Positions 35,594 through 46,418 of a stretch of 64,000 nucleotides of DNA are shown in pieces. How positions within the stretch are numbered: position 1 is the first letter of the stretch; each line of letters opens with the position of its first letter. The DNA is from Owenia fusiformis (lineage: Eukaryota; Annelida; Polychaeta; Sabellida; Oweniidae), in assembly GCA_903813345.2 (NCBI GenBank), contig CAIIXF020000003.1, positions 13,222,931 through 13,286,930 of the forward strand, read 5' to 3'. The translations under genes were made by a program, and so were the position numbers. Under the pieces are notes generated by a model. The model was not told where the DNA came from, did no database searches, and saw nothing but the letters and a program-made list of their open reading frames with translations.

Positions 35594-37954
35594 CAGGCAT
35601 AATGTACTGTGTACAATTCAACAACTAACAGTCAAATAATGTTTTAATCAGTACCATAAACGTTTCAAAGAGAACTTGTGCGATAACGTGAAATATTTTG
35701 ACCCAAGAGATTATTGTCACCTCTCAATTTTCTCATTTTTTCAGTCCAGAGGCCTTCTAACAATGCAACTAGTGTACCCTTTCACATGTATACTCAATTT
35801 AGCAAGTTGTAAAAGGAAGGGAAGATGTCCAGGGGACCAAAATTCTACATATGTTCAAGTATATTGCCCCCTTTATCTATTTCCTATCATTTGAAGTTTA
35901 TCTTTCACGGTAATTCTATGAGTGTTAGAATTCCTGTATTTTTCAGGCTTTATGAATGACAGCAGTCATTTGAGGCAAAGTAATCAGCATCTATGAGAAG
36001 ACTTATAGGAAATAGAAATTTCGAAAGTAGGATTACAAAATGGAACTGAACATTGCGGTATATACTATGAACATTTCCATATACGTATACTATAACCATT
36101 TCCAGCCCTGATCTAACTGTGGAGCCCCCCCCCCCCCTATAGGCCGATGCGGCAGTGTCTGCGCTCCCCTGGAAATCTCACTGGCTACACATTCTACAAG
36201 GCGCGTGGGGATGAGCAGCTTGAAGATGGTACAGAGGCTTTTTATTTTTATGATATTTTAGATTTTGTATATCTATTTATCTTATTCTAGAACTTTACTT
36301 TTATCGGTGCCAATGTCGTCTATATAATTAATTTAATTATGAACAGTGGCAATGCCTGATGTTTCCAGGTTCTTCTTCCTCTACCAAAATCTTCTGTTGA
36401 ATGAGAGAAAAAAGGATTGAATCTTGGAAATATTTACGTTACATATTATCCCACTCCAAAGTACGTTGGGAATTTAAAGGGCATAAAAACATTATACTTA
36501 AAAAATTAAAAGATAAAGATTATTTTAATCAAAAAATTAAAATAATTTTGATAAATTCAATTTTTGGAAAAATGCAAATTTTCGGAAAAAATATTTTTTT
36601 GAAAAGAAAAATGAGAAACATATGATTGTTTTTAAAATGTAAAATTTTTGAATTTACCCGGGATGATATCAATATCATCCCTGATACCATTCCTCTAATC
36701 CTGATATCACCCCTGTTCCAAATATGTGATTTATCACTTGCTATTATATATACCTGATATTGCTCTGACTATGGTATGAGTGTGGAAACATCAATTAAGT
36801 TAAGGTTATACTTACGTTATTTGTTTTCTCGTGATGTATTATTAAAGAAGTCCTTATGTATATGTGATGTACTTATAATGTGACAAACTTATCTCTGTGC
36901 TATCGTCCAATACATTGCATTTATGATCCAAGTTTACATCGCATACCTTTAATGTTTACTTTCGGATTAACTACATATACTCTACATTTAAGTTCATGGT
37001 ATTTATGCTTCTGTTTTCTTATGACAGTACATCTTTACTATTTACCGTTTGACACTTATCAATTTCATTTTAACTTTGCCTTTAAATCTTCAAATTTTAG
37101 TTAAGCCATCACCATTTTATAGTTTTACTGAACCTGTTAGGGTATTTAAGTTCGGTTGACGTAGTTGTTACTTCCATACATCATCTAGTAGTACTTTTTT
37201 CATATTATTTAAATGTGTGTCAATGTAGCAGGTAAAATTGAAAAATTACAACCTGGTCGATAGCTACAGATGTATATGTAGTTTAATTAATATCTAGGTG
37301 TACTGTATATTCATAACTGCTGTCTAGATGTACTCTTTTTTATGCAGGCATTAATAGGAAATGAAAAGTGACTTACTAGTATAAATTATGCAGGAGTAAC
37401 TGCAGGTATGCACATTTATCGCTATAGATAAGATGCGACATTATGAATTTTAATAACACAACTATGCAAATATGAATCTTAAAACTAGATGTTACTTTGA
37501 AAAACTGTTGGTAAAATAAATATGCATAAAGTACTGTTACCTGTAAGTCCCCTAGCGATGAAAACCCAGCCTGATTCCGAGTTGTAACTCACTAAGACCG
37601 AGATGACCTGGCGTGATGATGAATGCGTTTATGTAGAGTGCAACTTGAATATTTTGGCGACAAGTAGTAGTGGTTGGTTCACTGGTTAAAGTAACATTTA
37701 AGGACGCTATATATATTTATTTATTGCTTAAAACACAGATAGACTTCCTGCAGCGCTTGGATATTAACATATATGTTATTGAACAGCATAATCTCAATGC
37801 ATGCTTTATATTGATGCATGTTCTCTGTATACTTGTATTCAACCATTGAATTATAAAACAGTGGAATGTTAAGAGAATTACTAAAATCCATTATATCAAC
37901 AGGTCCCTTAAATAGATGGTGCTATTTTCAGAATTTATTTTGGACTCATGAGAG
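35594..37954. other. Intergenic stretch without a recognisable gene
   Basis: It contains a run of C near 36125 and very AT-rich sequence at 36460-36650. I found no exon with family similarity and no convincing mobile element. Confidence 0.5.
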
Positions 37955-38050
37955 GGGCGGATCCAGGAACCAAAAAAGGGGGGGGGCAATATTTGAAGTC
38001 TAAAAATCCTCCAAATTGTTTTGCCCCCCCCCCCCCCCAGATCCGCCAGT
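37955..38050. mobile_element. Short element with GGCGGATCCAG-type ends
   Basis: It runs from ggggcggatccagg to agatccgcca, which are imperfect inverted repeats, and contains facing G and C tracts. Similar ends bound the larger copy at 40326-40534. Non-autonomous DNA transposons with such ends are common in animals; the superfamily is not certain. Confidence 0.5.
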
Positions 38051-39188
38051 GCATGAGCACGCTTACGGAAACTAAATGCAACCCCGCATAACAACCCAAC
38101 ACTGTATTTAAGAAGCCCGGGATAAGAAGACTCTGGTGCGCCATGGACGTTGCTGTCGGGGGCCGGGGACGTTGTGTTATATTGATGACAGTCACTCAGT
38201 TTCAGCAGGAACCTTGATCAAGAGTCAATGTAAATGTATGTGATTACAATTTGGAAGGAATGTGTCAAGTATTAAATATCGCTTGATTACACCAGGTTGA
38301 GCTGAAAATATAATACACTATACTAAAACGGTATTGAATATATAAAAAATATTATTTTAGACATATAAATACATATTATACATGTTTATACAAAAAGTAA
38401 TACTGCATACCGAGAACGCAATGTAGAAAATGTGTAAGTTTGTTTTTAAATTGAATTATACAAATATGATTCTGTTCCTTTTAAAGGTGGCGATAGTGGA
38501 GACTTTAAGCTTGCATTTTCACAACGTAACCGTGAACGGAAAGTGCATGATTCAATGTAGTGATTTATAACACGCATACAAAACAAGCGCTACGTAGTCT
38601 ATTTCAGATACCCGTTCAGGCTCAATTTCGAGTTTAGAACGGGAGATTTTTTTGCAATTTCACGTTGGAGTCAACGGGAATCATTATACTTATGTCTATT
38701 GAATACTATGCTGACAATTTTGGTGTGGATAAGCAGTATTTAATGATGCTCTCTGAAGAAAATAATGTATGTCATACAAGTTTTAGCTCCAAATATCTTA
38801 CGAAACGAGCTTGTTTAAAATATGTATCATGAAAACCAGGTATATAACTATCAATGGCATATGACACGATGATGTGTATTGTAGTCAAGCTAAGTAACGG
38901 ACTAATTAGACACTGCACTGTAGCCGAGACGATTATTTGAGTGAGAATAAACTATTGTACAATCATGCATTTGTGTATGGGCTATTTATATATGTATGTT
39001 TCGGTTGCCGTTTCGGTCTTATATGCAAGCTTAAAGTCTGTAGTAACATACTGTATATTGGTCCCAACGTGCATATCAGTCCGGCAAATTATTAACCGAT
39101 GATCTCGAGCTCTAAATAAAATCGAGATGAATTATAGTTTTCCTTCTGTCCTGTTCTTGAGCTTATGATAAATTCTTGAGCTAGTAAA

Positions 39189-40087
39189 TTATGATGTTGT
39201 TATGTGCGACTGTGGCAGAAGTGTTTCTGATACAACATATGGCGGGGGCTCTTCTTCATTTGAATTATTACCAGTATCCATTGGTGGATTAATGGGATCA
39301 TCAGACGGGATATTACTATCCTTAGTGTATGGTGGTGGACTTTGAGCAATAGTGTTTTCCTGGGATACAGACATGTCTGAACAAGGTTGCGTTGCTTGTT
39401 CATAAGATGGCGGCTGTGGCACGGTGGCTGTTGGAGAGACACCAGAAGGAGGAAGAGAATCTATTGGCAATGGATAATTTTCATCTTGATGAGTTCTTAT
39501 TACAATCGTCATCATTTCATACTCTGGTCCCGAGAGGTGCCTCCCTCCAAACTGTACCCTGAATGGAGTTCTGTTTGATGATGGTCTTTCTGCTCCTCTC
39601 ATCGTCTGAGAATCATTTGTTGAAGGGGCACACCTCAGTTGTTCATTAGGGGACAGTGTAGATGTATGTCTGGTATCACTGTCTCTTCTAGAAAGTCGCT
39701 CGATATTTTGATCAACAACCCATGTCTCCATGCCGTCGCCACCTTTAAAACAATATTCAGATGCCGTGTTGAGTCTCTTGAAAAACTTATAGCACCCGAG
39801 TAATATAGGAAGGAGAAAAACCCCTCCAAGCACTACCAGTGCCATTGTTCCAACTGTACGTTTTGAGCTGTGGGGTATAACACTTTTTGTCTCATTAAAT
39901 GGATATGGAAGGGGACCTGTGCCATTATCCAGTATGTACAATGGTCCAAAGTCTGTATAAAGTATGCCTTCGTCGGATTCATCGGACTCATTTGACTCAA
40001 TTGACTCCTCGCTTGAACTTGAATCATCGTTGGAAGCTGTGTATGATCTGTTGAAATATCTTGGTCGTTGTGGTTGGCAATTGCAGT
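39189..40087 (-). CDS. PPxY membrane protein, last exon
   Basis: The acceptor cttttcag precedes AC|TGC. The frame is open for 298 codons to TAA. The in-frame sequence upstream of the acceptor has no ATG before a stop, so an upstream exon is required; 44703-44790 fits. Confidence 0.8.
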
Positions 40088-43000
40088 CTGAAAAGAAAAG
40101 TGCACTATTACGAGGAACAATATGGATGAGGATGGAGTGTTAAGAATGGGAAAGGGAAGGGGATAAGATGTAATGGATAACATAAATAAGATGGAAGAAA
40201 AAAATGAAAGGGATAGCAGGAGCCATACCTAAGTAAAGATATAAGACTAGCTTAGTAGCAGGGGAGACAATGGAATATATTTATTAACTTTCTTCTGTAT
40301 TTGCTTTTTATATCATATGGACAGGACTGGCGGATTCAGTGGGGCATGTCCCCCCTTGGGTGTGCCCAGCATTTTTTGTCTAGATTAGAAAGCCTTTTTG
40401 TGCATTACTTGGTCTTTTGGGCCTTTTAGTCCAAATTATCATAAAATGGAATTAAATGTTCAAAATTTGGGCCCAAAGAATGTTTTTATTTTACTGATGT
40501 GCCCCCACCCCCGTTAGCTTCTGGATCCACCAGTGGGACATTATACCAAAAAGACAGTCACATACCGATACATATACATTACCAAAAGGCTTCTCCGACA
40601 TAAAAATAAAATTGTGAATACTACTTTCCATACACCTTATTAGCAATCATTCTCAAACCATGCGATATGATAAACTAGATCAGCAAATTAGATATTTATA
40701 TAAAGCCCATATAGTCCTCCAGATAACTGCAAAGTTCTGATCAAATCTGATCAGCTCTGGAAAACTCGTTAGTGTTTAAGTTGACAGATTATTTAGATAA
40801 GATGTAAGTTATGGGTTTGTCATCTTGGTTTTAGTCTAGAGTGAATTCACTGTCCTCCACTCATAGACAGATTGCAGTCTGATTCAATGTATTTTTAAAG
40901 GCAAATATCTGGTGTTCTTTGAAGTATTCAAGACTAAATAAGATGTTACTAGTATACAATACATGTACTATACTACCCAGAGACAGATATAATATTTACT
41001 CCAGTTTCAAGTTAAATATTCTAAAATGGAAAATGGAGTACCAAATTTCATTTGGTATAATTATATTTTTTGATAGAGACAATGGCCATTGTTAAAACCA
41101 AATAAACATGAGATTATTAATTTATTAGGGTAGTTAATACTTCATGCCTAGTTCACACTTCAAAACTAAGTTGAATTCAGATGTCATCTTGAAAATAGAA
41201 TGAGCCTAAATGGATTACTGTCTTAAAGGGTATCTAAGTCTAGATATGTGTTATAAGTAATTCACGACTTTGAAAATATTTTGAATACTTTTGCGCATGG
41301 GACTTCATGTTTATCCCTAAAAATGGTTGTGATTTTATTTCATAATGATACAAGATACTTTTATTTTCTAAAGACCAATTAAAGACCAATGACCAATTTC
41401 TGCATCTTAAACTTTCATAAAATAAATTCCACAATGATCAAATTATGATACCTTTATTACTTAATGTAAGATGAGGTAATTTGAGTGTGGGGGAGGGTGG
41501 GGAAGTATTTTTGCATGAATTTAAAAAATGAACCACCCCCTCCCAGTCACAAAATCCTGGCTATTGTAAGCCAAATAACATGATGAAGGCAAATGAATAT
41601 CAGTCAGTCAAGCTAGTTATCTATCTAGATCACAATGTGATATTATGCAGATAGAACTTTATTTTATTTTATTGCCTCATATATAGGAATTTGCAGGATA
41701 TGAAGTTTAAGAATGGAAATGTCTAGTAGCCAGCTTTCACTCAGTGCAGGGGGGGGGTGCGATCGCCAAAAAAATCTATTTTCAGTCAGGGGATGCGATT
41801 GTGGCATAAAAAGCCAATAATTAAGATTTACTGTATCTTGAATTTTTCAAAAATTTATGCAACTTCCTTCATAATAAATTGAGCTAGAAGCTTCAAATAA
41901 AAAGCATTCCAAAGCTCTTCTCATGGTTATATTTTATTGGTTATGGGAGGGGGGGGGTGCGATCGCCAATTGCACCCCCCCCCCATGGCTATGCCTATGG
42001 TCTAATTGAAATGTAAAAACTCTGCATTGAACTACACGTATTAAAAGTTGCTTTCACATTCAAATAGCTGATACAGATATTCTATCTACTACACTCTGTT
42101 AAGCATGATAAAAGGCAAGAAGTTTAGTTAGAAATAAAAGAGTTATCTCATGAATGGGACCCTTACATGGCTCCTAAAAGGTAGAAGACACTAAATGGTG
42201 TGACACTACAAGCTGAATTTTGTCCACATAGAGCATGTGCACAATACTAAAGACATGTAAAATTGAACTGTCAAAATAATAGAAATTACTCACCAGCTCG
42301 CCTCTACCGGAAGTTATGATACGTTATGGTGTAACTACGGTAATTAATTTTAAAATATTGAAAAAATCAACAACATTCAATTTCTAGGGTGTACAACCAT
42401 TTTCGAGCGAATTTGCCGATATAATAACAATATTTTTGAGTTCCCCTAGGCTATATATAAACTTCATCAATACACATTATATTCAACATAGGTTTTGCTT
42501 CTCGATTTTTAAATATCACTATGCAAAGACAGGGACTCATTTTAGGTAAAATCATTGCTTCACCAATGAAAATTAAAGGGAACGTTAGCTCACAAAATAA
42601 ATAAATCTATTACAATGTTAAGTATATGATTTGAAAGATTGTCTGGATTATATGTGTGATCGATTGATGCATAAACAAACATATTCATTTCAACTTGCAG
42701 ACCTCCATTCTGGCTCATGTATAGGCCTAAGACGCCATATTGCCTTATGTATTGTACTGCCCATGCGTGCATACTTAATGCGTGGCGTCACATCGACAGA
42801 GATCAGCGATCAAGTTTGACTAAAAAATTAAAAGATCCACACTTAACAGCACAAAAATGATATCAATGATCGCCAATTTCATATCAAATAAGTGTAGGAT
42901 GTAAGGTTTAACATTTTTCATGTTATTTAGTATTTACAGAAGCAGAGCTTGTAAAGAAACCAAGTTTTAAATTCCGATTTTGACTGTTGACAAAAATAAA

Positions 43001-44790
43001 GAAAAGAGAGAAAGAGGCGACTTGTTAGAAACAACGACATGAAATTGTGAATAAAAAAGATATTATTGTGGGTTTTATTTTTTGAGAGTTCATCAAATAC
43101 ACTCATGTGTATTAATTTAAATATGTATTGTAATACCTCTCAGTTCTACCAAGGATTATAAAAACTGATCGAAATGGCTTCGTTTTTAAAGTATAAAAAA
43201 CACTACCCTACCCGGAAGTAGTATAACATGTATATTGAAACCATGTGTAAACTGTAAATCACGTGAATCGGCTGATGCAATCAGGATGTGACTAGTACAA
43301 AGTAACTATGATGCAATCAGGATATGACTTGTGCAAAATAATTGGCTTCATCTAGAATTCGCGATCTTTGCTCTTTAGCATAACATGAAGACATGTTTTG
43401 TGTTTAAGTAGCTAGATTCAAATACAAACTAAATGAATATAACATAAACCAACCATCATTTGTTCCAGTCATGGCGAATTTTCAAGGAAAAACGTGTAAC
43501 TGAATGTAAATCAACAGCGGAGCTCTTCAATTATGAGGTGAGAAAAATTGAAAAATAAAAACAAAAATAAATCTCACAGAATAGAGCTATTTATACGATT
43601 CTAAGTACATTTTAAGTGCTCCATACATTAATGTAAGTATAAAAGCCATTAACCTCAACTGGGAAGCACTTTCCAACTATTTTTACGGCTTGAATTGTAA
43701 GAAAATGGCACTTATCTCAAAAAATGGAAATTTGAAAGAAGCTCAATTTATTGTGAAGATGAAGTTTATATATATCTGTATATGGGAGTGCGAATATATA
43801 GTCATAGTATGGGCTAATTCGCTTAAAAATGGCGATATATACCTCAGAACTTGTATTTTGTGATTTTTTCAATATTTTAAAATTAATTACCGTAGTTACA
43901 CCATAACGTATCATAACTTCCGGAAGAGGCGAGCTGGTAAGTATATTTCAGTTCTTTTGACAGTTCAATTTTACATGTCTTTAGTATTGTGCACATGCTC
44001 TATGTGGACAAAATTCAGCTTATAGTGTTACATCATTTAGTGTCTTCTACCTTTTAGGAGCTATGTAAGGGTCCCATTCATGAGATAACTTTTTTATTTC
44101 TAACTAAACTTCTTGCCTTTTATCATGCTTAACAGAGTGTAGTATACTCATATGAACAGAGATATAGAATTTCAAACTGAAACATTAAGATACTCTGTTC
44201 TGTCATTGACACAATATTTATGGCCAGCTAAATTTCTGAGAATTTAATGTGTTTCAGTCGTTTACCTCCTGGACTGCATACATTAGAGTCCATTTCACTG
44301 CTTCATTTCGTCAGTAGAACGGCAAAAATAAGAAATTGGGAGACCATTGTGCAATAATATATGGAAAAGTATATTCATAATGTACATGAATGACATTTGT
44401 ATATTTCAGATTTTTTAGTTTTTTGTGCAATAAGCCTGTGCCGTGTTGTAATTTGAAGAATTTCAGCCATGTTAATCTTATTGAAAATAACATGGCAGAG
44501 AAACATCCAAATATAAGAGGCCACACACTTTATAAGCCAAACTAGAAGCAATCCAAGATATACAAATGTCATTCATGTACATTATGAATATACTTTTCCA
44601 TATATTATTGCACAATGGTCTCCCAATTTCTTATTTTTGCCGTTTTACTGACGAAATGAACCAGTGAAATGGACTCTACATATACATACACATGCATCTT
44701 ACCTCTTATTAACATACATGAAGCTATTAATAGAAACATGATCATCGTCCTTTCAGATCCCGAGAAGTTTAACTTCATATAAAACGCCAT
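39189..44790 (-). CDS. Type I single-pass membrane protein with three PPxY motifs, two exons
   Basis: The exons are 44703-44790 and 39189-40087 (987 nt, 328 residues, phase 1 junction). Residues 1-29 look like a signal peptide (hydrophobic MIMFLLIASCMLI). The extracellular part has a short Cys pair (DCNC, 30-33), an acidic Ser/Glu/Asp stretch (50-69) and N-glycosylation sites at Asn42, Asn84 and Asn94. One membrane span covers about 108-130, followed by basic residues. The cytoplasmic tail of about 200 residues carries PPSY (255-258), PPPY (280-283) and PPPY (310-313), typical ligands for WW domains of NEDD4-type ubiquitin ligases. I do not recognise the family; Shisa-like or PRRG-like architecture is comparable but not shown. 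An additional exon in the 4.6-kb intron cannot be excluded. Confidence 0.72.
40326..40534. mobile_element. Non-autonomous DNA element with CTGGCGGATTCAG-type ends
   Basis: The left end is actggcggattcagt, and the right end ctggatccaccagt is its imperfect reverse complement. Subterminal ggggcatgtcccc and gtgcccccacccc face each other. It lies in the intron of the PPxY gene and is related in its ends to 37955-38050. Confidence 0.6.
41749..41990. repeat. Two copies of a G-run/GCGATCGC sequence
   Basis: The string ggggggggtgcgatcgccaa occurs at about 41750 and again at about 41950. The second copy is followed by an inverted C run (ttgcacccccccccc), giving a short palindrome. The text between them is AT-rich. 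It is probably the end of a MITE. Confidence 0.5.
42087..44145. mobile_element. Large inverted repeat, arms about 330 bp, loop about 1.4 kb
   Basis: Arm 42087-42420 and arm 43810-44145 are reverse complements with very high identity over roughly 250 bp, including ttttacatgtctttagtatt, gtgcacatgctctatgtgga and taactaaacttcttgcctt. Identity falls off towards the loop. Each arm contains cttccgg(t/a)agaggcgagctgg followed by a donor-like gtgagt or gtaagt. The whole lies in the intron of the PPxY gene. No transposase was found in the loop. It is either a foldback element or an inverted duplication. Confidence 0.8.
44284..44678. mobile_element. MITE with near-perfect 118-bp inverted arms and TA flanks
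   Basis: The left end is TA-gagtccatttcactg and the right end cagtgaaatggactc-TA. The arms match almost base for base (ggcaaaaataagaaattggg, agaccattgtgcaataatat, tatattcataatgtacatga). The core is homologous to 34920-35095 in the other orientation. The TA flanks suggest mobilisation by a Tc1/mariner-type transposase. It ends only about 25 bp inside the intron from the PPxY gene donor at 44702. Confidence 0.85.
44703..44790 (-). CDS. PPxY membrane protein, first coding exon (signal peptide)
   Basis: The ATG at 44790 (G at -3, G at +4) opens a 29-codon stretch ending AGAG|GTAAGA, phase 1. The hydrophobic run FLLIASCMLI is signal-peptide-like. Joining to 40087 completes an Asp codon and keeps the frame, and total length is a multiple of three. 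Assignment rests on phase and on the need for a signal peptide. Confidence 0.65.
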
Positions 44791-46073
44791 GACCACTCAG
44801 TGTTTTTTAATTGTAAGTTTTTTGGCAAGCGTGACCTAAATCAGTATATTCGTAAACAATTTGTAACATCATATGTTGTTGATATGGCTATATGGCTATG
44901 TCCCGAATGTTCTTTGTGACCTCAGGTACTAAAATACTTTTTAGTTTGTTTATACTCCGCATCCGTGCTTTTTGTCCATGTATAGGCCATAACCACAGTT
45001 TATGTAGAGTTTCCAAAACTGTTAACTAAAGTTGTACCAGCCGTATAAACATCTGAAGTTCTGTGTCCTCGATGAGTGTAAGGTAACCTTGTAAATATAT
45101 ACTCAGATTGAGAGTACATGTAGCTTCATTTCACACCTTGTTGATATCCACGTATGTATAATAATATACAACTCTCGTGATTGGACTTTGTACAAGCCAA
45201 GTATTGAGATCTGCCTAACTTTTGAAACCGGAGTAAAGTCGTAATTTAACACCTGTTCTGTTTGATATAAATAGATTACAACCACATGTGATCTTTATGC
45301 AGTATCTACAGTATATTTAGGGTGCTCAGCTAGTTATTGATAATTTTGCTATACCTTTTGTGCTTGTTGGATGCTATTCTTTATGAACAATTTTAACAAG
45401 AGAAACAATATTATTGTCAAAATATCATCAGGGCTCGTGTCATGACAACCAGCAATTATCGTTACTATGATAACCATCTGTTGTTGATAAAAGTTATAAG
45501 GATATTATCTTAATGTATAGACTAGATGCACAGCCAGCACCATCTATCTAATATCTAATAAAATTGCCATTAAGTCCGTTTACTTAGAAAAAAGTAAATT
45601 CAAAATAATTCTCATGCCAGTGGCTTTGATCAGTGATATTCTATGTTTGTTTAAATTTCATATTTTTGTAACTTGTCAGAGAATTGTTTTTAACATTTCT
45701 TGTCGATCAATAAATAGATATGAGGTCATGTCCATCAGAATCTTTTATTTGCATTCTTATCCGCCATTACAACACGCTACCAAAGTAATATCGGAAGCCC
45801 AAAAATGTCACACTTTACGTAACGTTTGGCATACATTTCTTAAAAACAGAAGACCCGAGTTAATTTCATGAAGAACATTTGGAGAATTTTCAGTGATTTA
45901 GAAATAATTCTAAAAGACGAGATCCCATTTTTCAATTCTTGTGAATGAATTATGAATTATCTCGAATATCTGAAGCAAACGAGAAAAGCGACATTATGAT
46001 GTCTGTACTGTTTTATTTACAGAGAAAATTATAACAATTTCACAGTGTAATGATTACAAAGGATCATTAATGA
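44791..46073. other. Spacer between the PPxY gene and the SLC17 gene
   Basis: The two genes are in tandem on the minus strand, about 1.28 kb apart. This interval should hold the PPxY gene promoter and the SLC17 3' end. No further gene was seen. Confidence 0.55.
46012..46017 (-). terminator. AATAAA poly(A) signal of the SLC17 gene
   Basis: A canonical hexamer lies about 57 bp after the SLC17 stop codon on the minus strand, a normal position for a short 3' UTR. Confidence 0.65.
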
Positions 46074-46418
46074 TTACAAATGATTCACATCTGGTGTAAA
46101 ACTACGATTGTCATGCGCTGGTTTCGAGTTATCCATTTCAAACACGCCACCCAGATACTCAACGTCTTTTACAACAGATTGTCCAGGTTGGATAACAACG
46201 TCTCTATATTTTACATGATTAACTTTATCTAGCGATATTTCTGTATCAGCTTCAGTAGTTTCTTTAGATTCAAAGATGTCCTTTTTGATGTCAAGATCAC
46301 TTGTTACCAAAGCCCAAGGTTGTTGATCAGCTCTGGCAAAAATGATAAACACAATTGCCCCAAATGTTGTGATTCCAGCAGAAAGAAAGTAGGTCCCTTG
46401 CCATTCTTGCTGTGTACC
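46074..46418 (-). CDS. SLC17: SLC17 exon 10 (last)
   Basis: The acceptor aatttag precedes GGT. It encodes [20 protein letters not shown], the final membrane span and the acidic C-tail to TAA. Confidence 0.93.
   Translation of the reverse strand, partial: GTQQEWQGTYFLSAGITTFGAIVFIIFARADQQPWALVTSDLDIKKDIFESKETTEADTEISLDKVNHVKYRDVVIQPGQSVVKDVEYLGGVFEMDNSKPAHDNRSFTPDVNHL

Noticed and set aside
36401-37104. Forward open frames of 74 codons
   Set aside because: Very AT-rich or low-complexity peptides with no splice or family support.
38100-38195. Minus-strand hydrophobic peptide MAHQSLLIPGFL... with a nearby GTAAGC as another first exon
   Set aside because: The donor would be in phase 0, which fits neither transglutaminase exon 2 nor the PPxY exon.
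34795-44678. Idea that the two related MITEs carry unrelated arms made by inverted duplication of host flanks
   Set aside because: On closer comparison the arms align between copies (aaaaataag.aatt, gaccat, ttgtatatctt), so they are diverged members of one family.
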